Assembly: GCA_016858145.1 (NCBI GenBank)
Contig: JAEHOE010000031.1
Coordinates: 496,001 to 560,000, forward strand
Length of the DNA: 64,000 nt
Source of the DNA: Edaphochlamys debaryana
Lineage: Eukaryota; Chlorophyta; Chlorophyceae; Chlamydomonadales
Direction of reading: 5' to 3'
Of the stretch, positions 22,298-34,700 are shown piece after piece (positions within the stretch are counted from its first letter, which is position 1; the number at the start of each line of letters is the position of its first letter). The notes under the pieces are model-generated. The model saw only the letters and a list, made by a program, of their open reading frames with translations, did no database searches and was not told where the DNA came from. The translations under genes and the position numbers were made by a program.

Positions 22298-24322
22298 CTA
22301 CTCGTCAGGCGGCGGCTGCAGCGCAGGCAGCTCGGGGGGCTGTGCCTCGCCATCGGCCGGCGCCACGGGTGCTGGCTCTGCTTGGAGTAGCGGAGGCGCA
22401 AGGTCAGGCGGCGGCTCCTCAGGTGGCTGTGCCCCCGCCTGCTCCCCTGCTCCCGCCACGCCGCCGCCCGCCAGCCCCTGCATGGCCGCTGCGGCCTCCA
22501 TCAGCCCCTGCCGGTCAGCGGCGGTGCGGCGAAGCAGGGCCCGCAGTAGGAAGCGGGCCGTCAGCAGGGCCGAAGTGGCGGCGGCCGCCAGCGTCATCCC
22601 CGCAGCCAGGCCCACCGCTGCGGCGGCAGCCGCCAGCCCCAGCCCGTAGCCGACCACTGCCAGGGAGCTGACCAGCCACAGCCTGGGGGATGCGAGGGAG
22701 GGCGAGTGAGTGGGCAGCGGAGATGTGTAAGCCATGTGCACCGGATGCAGTTATTTGAGCAGCCAGTTGTATCGTATCATCAATGCATACTAACGCTGCC
22801 TCACCCCTTCCTCCTTCCGCTCAATCACTCACCCGTTCCAGAGGCAGACGAGCACGCAGCCCATGACCAGCGGGGCCGCCGCCAGCAGCAGCAGCGCCCC
22901 CGCCGCCAGCCAGGGCAGCAGCAGCGCCGCCACCGCCGCCACGCGCCCCACCAGCGGCGGCATCAGCAGCTGCCGCGCCACAGCGCCGATCTCGCTGGGC
23001 CCGAACGCCCGTGTCTTGAGCAGCGACCAGACACAGCCCACGCGGAGCACCTCCGCCGCCGCCACCAGGGCCCGGCAGCCATTGGCTGTGGGCTCCGCGC
23101 CTGCGGCTAGGAGTAGCTCCACGCCGGCGGTGGAGCCAGCGGCCGCGGCGGCCGCCAGCGCCTCGCCGCCGTGCGTCCTGGGGTCCGCGCCGAGGGACAG
23201 CAGGAGGGCCAGGAGGGCGAGGTGGCGCCCGCTGCGGCCGGCGGCGGCGGCGGTGAGGGGCGCCGCCAGCAGCGCAGCAGCGTGAGGGTGGTGGGGAAGG
23301 GGCGGCGGCGGCTGCGGGACCACTGCCGGGAGCGCCGGAGCAACCGCGGCGGCGGCACGGTCAGCGGCGTCCGCCGCGCTCCCGTCGCCTGGCGGCGGCG
23401 ATGCGGCCGGCGGCGGCAGGTGGTGCCCCTGCGCCGCCAGCAGCTCCCTCGCAATCTCCACGTGTGCTGCCCGCGCCGACGCCACCAACCCCGCCGCCAC
23501 CGCCGAGGGTGCTGCGCCGCCGGCCAGCAGCGCCTTGACCACCCCCAGGTGCCCGCAGCCGCTGGCCCCAGCCATGAGGGCGGTGACCACCTCCTCCGGC
23601 CCCACCAGCAGCAAGCCGCCGGCGAGGAAGCCGGGGGCGAGCGCCCGGTGCTCAGCCATTGCGGCGGACGACACCGGCGGCCCCCCCGGCGTCGTCGCTA
23701 GCCACAGGCCCGCCCGCTGCGCCGCCAGCGCCTGGACCAGCTCCAGCGCTGCCTGCGCCCGCCGGTGCGGCGGCGCCGCCAGGGTCAGCAGCGGCCCGAC
23801 GGCCCCCGCCGCCGTCAGCGAGCCCGCCGGCCCACCGCCGCCGGCCAGGCAGCGGAGGCATGCGTAGACGTGCAGGGGGGCGCGGGCGGGGCCGTGGCGG
23901 GTGACGAGAACGTGCGCCGCGAGGGCCGGGTCGCGTAGGGCGGCGCGCCACGACTCGCGCAGCGCCTTGCATCCCCGCACCGCGCCCCCCGCGCCCGTGC
24001 CCGCGGCCACCAGGATGCGCTGCAGCAGCGCGCAGGGCAGGTCGGCGAGGCCGTTGTCGCGCGCCTCGGCGCTGACGGCACTCGGCCCGCATTGAGGGGT
24101 CAAATCGCAGGCGCGGCGCTGCTCTTCCGCTGGGTCGGCGCTGACCACGGGTGGCGCCAGAGACGGCAGCAGCGGGGAGGAGCCAGCTGGTGAGCCGCGC
24201 GCCGCGGCTTCCGGCTCTGCGGGGGGCAAGGCGAGGGCGCCGCCGCGCAAGAGCTCGCCGGCGGCCTCGCAGCGCCGCCCCGGCGATAAGAAAGCGCGCA
24301 GGCTGTCGAAGCTGCCGTTCAT
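22298..24322 (-). CDS. Ankyrin-repeat-like protein with F-box-like segment and C-terminal membrane domain
   Basis: Two exons on the minus strand, 24322-22833 and 22682-22298, joined in phase 2 across a GT-AG intron; 624 aa predicted. Residues 92-125 (LADLPCALLQRIL, then a Leu/Trp pattern) resemble an F-box. Residues about 245-298 and 364-425 have ankyrin-style helical repeats, such as GHLGVVKALLAGGA and STAGVELLLAAGAEP. Between them is a Pro-rich linker. Residues 457-495 and most of the second exon up to about 550 are strongly hydrophobic, giving probably three or four membrane spans around the exon junction, followed by a basic stretch and a Pro/Glu-rich cytosolic-looking tail. Ankyrin domains mediate protein binding; partners and pathway are unknown. 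The ankyrin repeats are degenerate and Ala-rich, so the F-box and repeat count are uncertain, while the gene itself is well supported. Confidence 0.8.
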
Positions 24323-25003
24323 TGCTGCTCCTCGCTCAGGTGCGCCCGCACGAGGACCAAAACGTGAGCGGGTCGTGCCGAAGCGGCGGCGGCCTTCGCG
24401 AGGGACTTTACAGCACGATTTTCCGCCTACCTAGTGCTATGGTCACACAAGAACGGTCTGGAAGGCATAGCGCCGGCAACGCTCTGGTCTCACCGACCTG
24501 CCCCGTGGGTCGGGTGCATGCTCTCCCGCCCGAGCTCCGCGCTCCCCTGCCCCTCGCCCCCACCGCCCCTGTCTGCGCCCATTGGCGGGACTGTATCATG
24601 ACTGTATCGCCCTTATGCCCAAGCATGACACGGCGTACAGCGTACCCAGGGTAGTGAGCACGCACTGCTGAGGGCCTGGCCTACTCGTCTCGCAGCCCCG
24701 GCCTGCCCCGGCCAGCGGCCTCGAGGAATCCAGCGGCTCAATGAACCGCGGTGCGTGCACTGTACTGCAGTACGACACGGTACGGTTGCGAAGCGTGCGT
24801 GAAAGGACAGTCTGTCAAGCAGGATTCCCTGTCAGCTCTCAGCCCTCAGCCCTCACCGCAAGCTCTTAAAGTGCCGCGCGCTGCTGCTCCGCAAGCAATT
24901 CCCAGCTTGCCGTGTTACAGCTGCACAACCCAGACGTTACTGCTACAGCCTGCCGGCACGCGCAGCAAACCCCTTCCCGCACTCCTCACCCACGACAACA
25001 GCC
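24323..25003. promoter_or_regulatory. Divergent promoter region between the ankyrin gene and the first secreted-protein gene
   Basis: This 681 bp spacer separates the start codons of a minus-strand and a plus-strand gene and must hold both promoters and 5' UTRs. I see no clear TATA box or other named element. Confidence 0.5.
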
Positions 25004-26512
25004 ATGCGGCGACGCTCTGTGGTGCCCGCGGAGGTTGAGCCCCGCGCCGTTCGTGCCCCCGCCCGCCGCCCGGCACCCATGCGCCGGCGATGGGCCCTGG
25101 GTCTCCTCGCCCTTGCCGCTGTTGCGGTGGTGGCGGTCCCCGCGTTGGCGACGGACAGGGCTGGCAAGGAGGAAGGTGGGTGGGAGTGGGGGGCGTGGGT
25201 GGAGTGGGGCAACCGCACCACGGGAGGCGCAGACACAACGGGGCCAAAGACCCAAGGCGGTGTGTGCTGGGCAGCTGTCCTTGACCGCCAAGACAGCTTG
25301 GCTGACATCGGGCCTACGCCTTTGCCCCCTTCATCCCCGCAGGCGACCCGGGCTCCTCGCTATTCTCCTGGAGCCCCCGCCGGCTCTTGAGCGGCGGCAG
25401 CCTGGGGCTGGGCATGTGGTCGCTGTGCCCCCTGGGCATCGTCACGTGCACCAGCACCGTCGCCTACAGCGGCCGGTACGCGGGGGGTCCGGGTCTCCAG
25501 GGGACAGGGGCATGGGTAGCATGAGTCGGAGCGGTTTGAGCCCCAGACACAGCCCCAGCTCTGCCCGGATACACGGTGGTGCGGGACGCGGCGGAACTCT
25601 TCTTCAGGAGATGTACTTTGATGCTTGAGTCCTCTTTCTGAGATTGCCACCCTGTTTCCTCAGGCTGGCTACCCGGACAACCGTAATCTCCGAGCCCAAG
25701 CCCGCCGCGCCTGCCGCCGCCCCCGCCAAGGCTGCCGGCGGCGGTGCGACGGGCAGCACTGGCACCACCACCACTCCTGGCTCGGGCACCGGCGGCGGCG
25801 GCGCGCCTCAGGGCTCCACCGCGGCACAAACAGGCACGGCCCAGCCGGGCGGCGAGCCTTACACGTGAGTAGTGCAATCAGCAGGTGCAGTGGTGCAGTG
25901 CACGAAGGCGAAGGTGTGCTTTGGGGTCAGGCTCCCGCGCATCCCCCCAAGCCAGCTCCTGACTTGGTCCTCGAATCCTGCATCCCCGCACCTACCCTCC
26001 CGCCCTCAGCGACTACTACACGATCTCTGACACCGACACGACCGGAGGTGAGCGGGCGAGGAGGGCAATCGGATGGAGCCATAGCATTCCTTGTTTTGGG
26101 ACAAGGGAGGTGGCTCACCGTGCAAGCCCTCACTTCCACCACCCCACAGAGATCGCAGCTGGCCTGGGGCCCACCACCACGCAGCGCCCCCTTGGAGGTA
26201 TGAGGGGTCCAGGCTTTGCTGGCCGCAGCAGCGCATGCAAGTCCCGAGCGCGTGCTGTGCCTCGTCATCCCATCCAGCTGTGCGACGCACTCGCCCCTCT
26301 CGCTCATGCTGTCTGTGGCCTTCCTCACCGCTCCTTCCTGCCCTCCCTCCCTCCCGCGCCCTCCAGGTGCGACCGGCGTTCCCGGATCCGGTACCACTAC
26401 CGCCCCCGCGGTGCTCCCCGAGACCACCACGCAGGGCGTGTTCGGAGGCGGTGGCAACGTGGGCCAGGGCATTGGGGGCTCGGCCGTGCCCACGGGAACT
26501 GCGGGTCGTTGA
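25004..26512 (+). CDS. Secreted RRLL-motif protein, short paralog of the 27.7 kb gene
   Basis: Six exons: 25004-25175, 25343-25475, 25664-25864, 26010-26047, 26150-26197 and 26367-26512; 245 aa, all introns GT-AG. The N-terminus has an Arg-rich stretch, then a hydrophobic core ending PALA-T, a signal peptide. A second in-frame ATG at 25079 (MRRRWALG) gives a shorter, more ordinary signal peptide and may be the true start. Exon 2 carries SPRRLLS and a short Cys-containing segment; exon 3 is a Gly/Thr/Ala-rich linker. The last two exons (48 and 146 nt) match the repeated module of the next gene, including GSG near the start, VLP, GGGGNVGQ and the C-terminal GTAGR. The function is unknown; secretion or a cell-wall location is inferred only from the signal peptide and low-complexity linker. 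Confidence 0.75.
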
Positions 26513-27733
26513 GCGGGGCTGTACTTGCCGGTCCTCGGAGAGCTCTGACCCGCGCGCTCACGTTTGGCGCATGATTTACTGCGGGTTTTGGCTGGGTAGC
26601 CTTGATGGCAACGGGTCAGGCGCGGCCCATCGTTTGACACCCGGCACGGGGAGGAGGGGGGTCCCAAAAGAAGAGTGCTCGGACGAGGGTGGTGAGGCGG
26701 CGGACGGGGGATGGTAGGTAGGAAGCATTGTTGGGCGGGACTGACTCTCCCTCGCCATGTTTGGCCCTCGGTACATTTAGGAGACCGCGGTGCACATGGC
26801 GCCCGGGGCGTGGCAGCGGGTAGCTTGGCGCGTTGGGAGGATGGGGCGGACGAATAAGTACGAGTATGAGTATGAGCAAATGTTCCGAGGGGGCATGCTC
26901 GCCAAGGGGCCTAAGAGGGCTGTGCCCTTGGGGTCACGCTTGCCAGGGGGCATAAGAGCTGGCGATTCTGGGGCACGCTCGGATGTACCTCGCCGTGAGC
27001 TGTAAACCCAACAGAGTCCCAGGGACCAGTGTGCATGTAGGGGTACGCACCGGACCTGGCCATCGAGCCCTGCCATCATGCGCACATGACTGGAGGCACC
27101 GCTGGAGACCGCGCTGCAGATCACTCAGTGGGTGTGATCAGCAGCCCTTTGGGTGGCACCGTCCTCACTCGCTTGCGGTTTCCAATGCAGGGGTTTCCAG
27201 TGCTGACCTGAGCTGGGGCCATCCAGCGCAGACCCCGCTGTGGCCACCATGCGGCAGCCGGTGCGGCCTGCCCGTTCGCGGGGCTGCTGCCAGGACACCA
27301 TGGGTCGGCGCTCGCTCGCTGTGCGTGCGTGGTTCTCCCCAACTGCACAGACAGGCAAGACTGTAGCGCAACGTTGCAGCATGACGCTGGTATGACGGTT
27401 GGTATCTCGTTGCGGCGGCGCGAGTGAGTTCGAGGCGATTAGCACGGGGGAAGCTGGGGGTTACTTTCAGCGCGCAACCTTGCCTTGCTCGCTGCTTGCA
27501 ACGTAGTGAACACAGCAACGCGCATACAAAAGGGCTGGGCTCGGCGCCGTTTCGTCCAGTCCACGCTCATCACCGACACAGATACTAAGGTCGACACACG
27601 CCTGCTCTTCAGCCCCCACACAGCCACACCACAGCCTACAAGGACTCACTTTGTGAAACGCCCACGCGCATACGAACCCAAAGCTCGGCAACCGCAGCAT
27701 ATTCCCCCCCGTAAAACCCAAAACTTGCACGGC
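26513..27733. other. 3' UTR of the preceding gene and 5' region of the next
   Basis: It contains the likely TGTAA signal at 27001. The remaining ~730 bp should hold the promoter and 5' UTR of the gene starting at 27734. No other feature is evident. Confidence 0.5.
27001..27005 (+). terminator. TGTAA polyadenylation signal for the 25.0 kb gene
   Basis: TGTAA, 489 nt after the stop codon; a plausible algal poly(A) signal. Confidence 0.5.
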
Positions 27734-30178
27734 ATGGCGACTTTCCGGGCTCCGCTCCGTTTCCGCAGCCCGCGGCCCGCGCTGGCTGCCGCTCTGCTCT
27801 TCGCAGCCCTCGCGATGGCTGGTTGGCTCTCTCTGAGCCCGGTGACGGCCTCCGCGTCTCGGCCGGGTAAGTCGACGCGGCGTCCGTCGGGGCGACCCGC
27901 AGGTCCGCCCCACCCCGCCGCAGGCCCTGCAGGGGCGACACCCCGTGCTTCGCTCAAGCGCTGCCATGCCCCGGCGCCTCCCCCGCAGGTGTGGGCGGTC
28001 TAGGCGGTCGCCGCCTGCTCCAGCTCCGGCACCCGGGCGGCTCAGCGGTGGCTACCGGCGATGCGGGCCGCCGTCTGCTGCAAGACGGCGAGGAGACCCC
28101 CGCCAGGACCCAGGACCGGCCTGAGGACGACCTCACCGGCGTCTACACCATCCTGCCCGGTGCTGTGGGCGTGGACGTGCTCCAGAGCAGCGGTGGGTGC
28201 ATGGGGGTGGTGGGGTGCGCTGGGCCTTTTTTGTTGCGAAGGAGATTTGGAGCTGTGGCCCCGTGGGTTCTGTTACGGGCATTTTTAGCTCTAGTTACCG
28301 CACTGCCACATGCAATCAGAGCCCGGGTGTTTTGCCCTTAACCCCACTGCCGCACATGCTGCCCGTTGCCCCCCAACAGATGACCTCAGCGCCGGCCTGG
28401 GCTCCACTTCTGAGCAGCGCGTGTTTGGAGGTAGGTCTGCTGGGATGGGCCTCGGGCCTGAGAGCTGAGGCCGGTCTCCTGCTTCTAGGTTGCAAGGAGC
28501 TCATGGTATGTACACACACCCATACCGCGTCTTCTAATTGCTGCATCAGGTTAGTTTAAGCCTAGCGGTCGCATGCCCTCTGTCTTCAACCCCGCAGGTG
28601 CCTCAGCCCTGCCCGGCTCGGGCGACCTCATCACTCCCCTGGTCCTCCCCGACACCATCACCCGCGGCGTGTGGGGCGGTAACGGCAACGTGGGCCACGA
28701 CATCGGCGGCTCGGCGGTGGCTACCGGCGATGCGGGCCGCCGTCTGCTGCAAGACGGCGAGGAGACGACCGCCACGACCCGAGACCGGCCTGAGGACGAC
28801 CTCACCGGTGCCTACACCATCCTGCCCGGCGCTGTGGGCGTGGACGTGCTCCAGAGCAGCGGTGGGTGCCGGGAGGAGGGCCCTTTGCTGTCTGGTGGTT
28901 GCCGGGCAGACCGCGCCGGCAGCATGCCACACATACATGAAGGTCTACATACCTGACACCTGCGTTTGCTGACTTGACAGGGCTTGTTCGCTTTGATGCT
29001 TATAGTACGGCCCCACTGTGCGTAGGGTCCCGCAAGACGGGGCTGCATGTCTGTAAGCTTTAACCGCGCTGCCGTGCTGCCCCTTATAACCCAACAGATG
29101 ACCTCAGCGCCGGCCTGGGCTCCACTTCTGAGCAGCGCGTGTTTGGAGGTAGGCCTGCCGGGATGGGCCTCAGGCCTGAGAGCTGAAGCCGGTCCCCATG
29201 CTTCTGAGTCACAAGACGCTCTCACTGTGTCTGCATGCACAACCACCCATGTCCTTTTCACGCTGCATAAGGTGCAAGCCTAGCGGCCGCACGCCCCGCC
29301 TCTGTCCCCACGTGCAACCCGCAGGTGCCTCAGCCCTGCCCGGCTCGGGCGACCTCATCACTCCCCTGGTCCTCCCCGACACCATCACCCGCGGCGTGTG
29401 GGGCGGTAACGGCAACGTGGGCCACGACATCGGCGGCTCGGCGGTGGCTACCGGCGATGCGGGCCGCCGTCTGCTGCAAGACGGCGAGGAGACCCCCGCC
29501 AGGACCCAGGACCGGCCTGAGGACGACCTCACCGGCGTCTACACCATCCTGCCCGGCGCTGTGGGCGTGGACGTGCTCCAGAGCAGCGGTGGGTGCCGGG
29601 AGGAGGGCCCTCTGCTGTCTGGTGGTTGCTGGGCAGATAGACCACGCCGGCAGCGTACCGCACATAAAGCTCTACCCTCACATCTGTGGTTGCTGGCTTG
29701 ACTGAGCTCGGTTCGCTTTAAATGTGTTTGGTAGCCCCTATGGGCGACGGGGCTGCATGTCTGTACGCTTTAACCGCGCTGCCGTGCTGCCCCTTGCCCG
29801 CCCATCAGAGGAGCTCAGCGCGGGCCTGGGCTCCACTTCTGAGCAGCGCGTGTTTGGAGGTAGGCCTGCCGGGATGGGCCTCAGGCCTGAGAGCTGAAGC
29901 CGGTCCCCATGCTTCTGAGGCCAGAGGACGCTCTTACTGTGTCCGAATGCACAACCACCCACGTCCTCTTCTCGCTGCATCAGGTTCAAGCCTAGCGGCC
30001 GCACGCCCTCTGTCCCCACGTGCAACCCCCAGGTGCCTCAGCCCTGCCTGGCTCGGGCGACCTCATCACTCCCCTGGTGCTCCCCGACACCATCACCCGC
30101 GGCGTGTGGGGCGGTAACGGCAACGTGGGCCACGACATCGGCGGCTCGGCGGTGGCAACTGGTACGGCGGGCCGCTAA
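27734..30178 (+). CDS. Secreted protein built from duplicated two-exon modules with RRLLQ motifs
   Basis: Eight exons: 27734-27866, 27989-28192, 28380-28430, 28598-28861, 29098-29148, 29325-29588, 29809-29859 and 30033-30178; 387 aa. The start MATFRAPLRF leads into a hydrophobic signal peptide ending TASA. A 51-nt exon (DDLSAGLGSTSEQRVFG) followed by a 264-nt exon (ASALPGSGDLITPLVL..., through GRRLLQDGEE to VDVLQSS) occurs twice in full. The third copy is 51 nt plus a 146-nt terminal exon that stops after GTAGR, and exon 2 is a partial module. RRLLQ occurs four times (residues 52-56 and 72-76, then once in each 264-nt exon). Introns flanking the copies are also similar, so whole genomic segments were duplicated. 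All introns are phase 1, which lets modules be added without frame change. The function is unknown; it is paralogous to the upstream gene. Confidence 0.87.
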
Positions 30179-31756
30179 GCTGGCCTGTAAGCTGAGAATG
30201 TCAGTATGAGGATAGTTGGATGCTGTTGGACTGTGCGTTTTGTTGCTGAAGAGGCCCAGCGTGCCACGCAGTCAGTGGCTTGGGGACTTCCCGGCGGTGT
30301 TGTGAGTGCTCACGGGGTACTCTCTGGGGGACTATGATATCCATAGGCAGGCGGAGAATCACTTGTTGCGCTCTTGGTGTTGTAATGGGCTGTGGTTTGT
30401 TCTTCTTCTTCGTTTCTGGGGGCTGGGGCTGGGGGGTCGGAAGCATGGTGCGCAGGGGCTGGGTAGAGAGCCTGGTAATAACTGGCTGGTGGAGCCGCAC
30501 TTCTCCTGTAAAAGAGGTTGACCAAGCTTTTGTCCGTACGCCATCGCTTCCCGACCACCCTAGTCTTCCGACGCACGGCCCAGGCCCTGGCATATTCTCG
30601 TCACAGGACCACACCGCACCAAAGATGACGGGTTGGCACCACCCCGTCAAGCTCGGCCCTCGGCTTGCTGTCAGCCTACTCGAAACGGGTCCTTCACATC
30701 TGCCCTCCATCCCCCCCCAGGGTCTCCAACTCTCCATGCTTCTAGCTGTGCTCTATGGTCCTAGGTTATGCGGCTGCCTTGTGGGGACTACTCAACCTTG
30801 TCAACAGGTAAGCAATCCGCCCCCTTTGCCCCCCTTACCCCCCCTCCTTGCCTGGATATGGCAGTCCAGCGCATTGCTATCCTGCTCCAGCGGCTGAGGG
30901 TTCACCGACACGTCGCGCCTACACAGCGTATGGCGGCCGCAGGCGTGCTCAGGCGGGGAAGGGAATGGCCGTGCCCGGCCTTGCGACTGCTTTTCTGCGG
31001 GATGTACCTGTTGGCCTTGTCGCCGCGGCGTCCGGCACATACATACACCCGTGCCACCAGGAGCTTTGAGCGTAGGGTGCCACATGGCTTGTACGCTCAG
31101 GCTGGAGAGCGGACCAAGCTGGAGAGCGATGGCGGTATCCATGGAAGTTCGCGGCTCTGCTGACTATGACCCCAGAGCGCCATTAGGCTTCTATGTAGTA
31201 TGCAATATGTGCAGGCTTCTACGTCAAAGCAGAAGGGAATGCAGAGCTGACCGTGACAGCTTGAGCTGTCGAGCAGCGGGAGCAACTTGCCCGTTTGGAA
31301 ATGGTATAAGTACTTGCATGCGGAGTTATACAGCATTGCAGGAAAGCGGCATCGCCGTGCACTTCCGGCCCCGGCCCCGATGCCCGGTCGACGCGATGCC
31401 GTGCGCTGAACCATCCTGGCCTGGTCTTGCCTCCACAGGTCCTGCGTTCCCCTCAAACTATACGGACTCCCTGCCCTGCACCGAGCATAGAAATGCACGC
31501 GCCCTACGCCCCCACTACCCACGCTCACGCTGCAGCGCCGATAGCTCTGCATAGGCAAAACAGCTCAGCTTCTTGTTAGATCAGGCTCATTATTCAAGCA
31601 AGACATAACCATCGACTGGGCTCGCACTGGCTGGCCGCGAATGCTAGCGCATGCTTCTTTCGTTAGGCCCACAATCACCCCGGGTGCTCACGACCACTGT
31701 CATCCAGTCAGCCGTGCATGCTTGCCGCTATGGCTGAAGAAGTTGGCGTTCTTGGC
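30179..31756. other. Convergent intergenic region
   Basis: It lies between the stop of a plus-strand gene and the stop of a minus-strand gene. It should hold both 3' UTRs. I see no supported gene: open frames here, including a 167-codon one at 31051-31554, lack domains, a plausible promoter or exon partners. No TGTAA for the minus-strand gene was found here. Confidence 0.45.
30507..30511 (+). terminator. TGTAA polyadenylation signal for the 27.7 kb gene
   Basis: TGTAA, 329 nt after the stop. Another at 30381-30385 is equally possible; the one at 30186, only 8 nt after the stop, is less likely. Confidence 0.4.
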
Positions 31757-34700
31757 CTAACCCGCGAGGCCGCTCAAGAAGGCCATCCCGCGCCCGCCGA
31801 GCGGGCCCTGGCCACCGCGCGAGAGGAGCGATTCGAGCCCAGTAATGTTGCTGCGACCGTCCCTGAGGGGGCTCCTGAGCGCGGCGGTGACCAGGTCGCG
31901 GGTCTGCTGCGCCCTTGCGAGGAGGTCTGCCGCATTCTCTCCAGAGCCGACCTGCCCAGGCGTGGTCAGCAGGAGGCACATTGGAAAGGGGGGGGGGGGA
32001 GAAGGACGTGAGCAGTGGGTGTTGGGGCTCGTTACCCCAACAAGGCTAGCGCTTCTCCGAGGACGCCCTTACCGCCCTTCACCCCCTTCCCCCGTCGCCC
32101 TCCCCCCCCCACGCACCTTCCCGGCCAGCTCGAGGACCTGGTCCACGACCGCCTGCAGGTTCTTGCCGCTGCCAATGGGGTCCTGCAGAAGGAGGCGACC
32201 AGCGGAGGCCCTCACCAGCTCAGACATGGCAGGTCTAGCCTATACGTGGAGGTCCTGGCTACCCGAGCTCTTGCACTGCCAAAGGGTGCTGGAGGCACCG
32301 CACGTGCACTCACGTCCAAAGCTATTGAAGGGGTAAAGGTGAGGCGATTGCGCTCGCGGGTATAGGTAGCGAAGATGATGCCGTTGAGGTTGTTCAGGAA
32401 GGACCTGGGAGACGAGGAACACGAGGTGACCGGTGTCTCTGGCCAGCTCACGGAGGCCGTTCCATGCGCTCCCTGCCGTACCGTGCCCAAACCAACCGCA
32501 GTTGCCAATCGCACAAGCCCCCTTACTGCGAGTACTTGAACTCAGCAATGAAGGGCTTGAGGATGAGGCCCACCAGCTTGGTCAGGTCCGACAGGCTGGA
32601 GCAAGGGAACGCACGGAAGGTGAGAAGGGTCGGTTGAGGTAACGGTAACGGGACCGGGAGGCAGAGGGCGGGTGATGCCTGCGGCGGTCGTTGACTGAAC
32701 CCCTCGGAGAAGAGGGGACAAGCCCCGCGCGCAGCAAAGATCCGGGTGCCAGTGCAGGGCGTGGATGTCCCGGCTATCGCGCGTCGCACCTGAACAGCAC
32801 GCGGCCCAGCTCGAAGCCGAACTGGAGAATCAACAATTAAGCAGGATTGTAGTGATGGGATGGGGGTGAGGAGGCAAGAGCAAACAAGAGAGCGAAGGGC
32901 CAGGGTGCGTGCTGCACGGCATGGCATCATGTGACCTGCGCAGACGCGCCCTACAGCCCCATGCTCGCCAACACGTGGACCCACCGGATCGTTGGAGGAC
33001 AGCAGCGCGAGGATGAGCGCCTGGAAGCGATACTGCGGACAGCAAGCGGCGGTGCTGATGAGCTTAGTAGTGTAGGCCTGGCGAGCGGCCGTGCACGGTT
33101 CCCCCTCCGCACCTGGATGCCGTAGATGTAGGAGGTCCAGGCGGACACTGAGCTAGTGACGAAGGTGCTGTACACGATCTGCGGACAGGAAAGCGGATTG
33201 GTGAGACAGCATGCCGGCAGCTTGACGCAAGGCCCTGCTTGACCGGAGGCGGCAACCCCTTATCCACCCACCAACCCGCCCCCCGCCCCCACGCGCCTCA
33301 CCAGTCGGTCCCGGGTGTCCTCCAGCGAGGCCCTCACAAGGACCAGCACCTGCAGCGCACGCAGCCGGGACTCAGGGGTGTCAACAGTCCCTCTCTTCGC
33401 AACCCGACAGCCGACGAACCCATCGCCCGCCCTCAACACCCGCCTCCCGCCCCCCGCCTCAGGCCAGTACCCCCCAGTACGGTACCCCGAGCCCCCCTGC
33501 CCACTTCTCACCCGGACCTCCGTCTGCACCGCCGCCAGCACCTCGGGCAGGTTGGCGTCCTCCAGGGAGTCCACCTGGCGGCCAAGGTACGTGGCGTAGC
33601 GGGCCAGCTCGGCGTCGATGTCGCGGACCGCCCTGGCGGGGGGAGGGGAGGGAGGAGGGGGAGGCGGCACGGGTGACTCGCCGCGAGCCCTCGTGCGAGC
33701 AGCTGTACTGCCGTTCCGTTGGGGTTCGAATGACTCGGTGTTTACCCCCGGTGTTTACCCCTGTCCGCGCAGGTGCACTTGGCCCCAGCGCAGCCGGGGC
33801 CCCGGACCCCGTGCCTCTCCACGCCCACCTCTTGATGGCGTTGTTGACCTCGGTGCCGATGGCGTTGATGGCCACAATGGAAAGCTGGCGCAGCGCGATG
33901 GCGATGGGGTCCTGCGGCGGAGGCAAGGCAAGGAGAGGCCAGGAGGAAGCTGGGCGGAGGCGCAACGGGGTCAGCTGAAGGCGTATGCGGAGAGGAGGAG
34001 GCGCTGGAGGCATTGAGCGCGCCGCCGGCGTCGGCGGCGCTGCCAGACCGGCGTGAGGGCAGCGGAGGGGGCCAATCCTGTATGTGCGGCGCCGTAACCG
34101 CCCCCCACCTGGGCGGTGATGACGTAGCCGGCGAACGCCGCGTCGGCCACACCGAGACCCACGCCGGGACGCAAGGTGAGGCCGGGCAGGGGCCCGACTG
34201 CAGGTTGGGTGGGGAGCGGCGGTGAGCACGAGTCAGCCGGCAGCCAGGCCAATGAATCGTGCGGTGCTGTACGAGGGCTGGAGGACAACACGCACACCAG
34301 TGCTCGAACCGGCGGGGGACCAGAAGGAGACGACGAGGGTTTAGCTAAGTTCAGCGCAGTGCACAAATACGAGCATTTCTGGGCTGGGTCTCGCTCCCAG
34401 TAGGGAACCCCTAGACCCGGGAAGCCAGCAAAGTCATGGACTTCGCAAACTCCCACCGTGTCCACTCCGAAGCGCAACCGCCCTGCACTCAGCCGCACGG
34501 AGCCCACCCCAAACACGCACAGCCGGCGCTCACCGCGAAGGGCCTGCAGCAGGCGGCGCGCGGAGCCTGGCGTGTGGTTGAGGCCCGCGTCGGGGTTGTC
34601 GGGGTCCTCACCGTCCCTGGGAGCGCCCGCCCAGGCCTCCGCGGGGAAGGGCAGCCCCTCGGCCGCCGCCTCCATGTCGTCCACCTCCCCCGCCTCCGCC

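Noticed and set aside
30186..30190. TGTAA as poly(A) signal of the 27.7 kb gene
   Set aside because: Only 8 nt after the stop codon; later matches give a normal 3' UTR length.
31051..31554. 167-codon open frame between convergent genes
   Set aside because: No domain, no exon partners, and it sits where 3' UTRs are expected; chance opening is likely in this composition.
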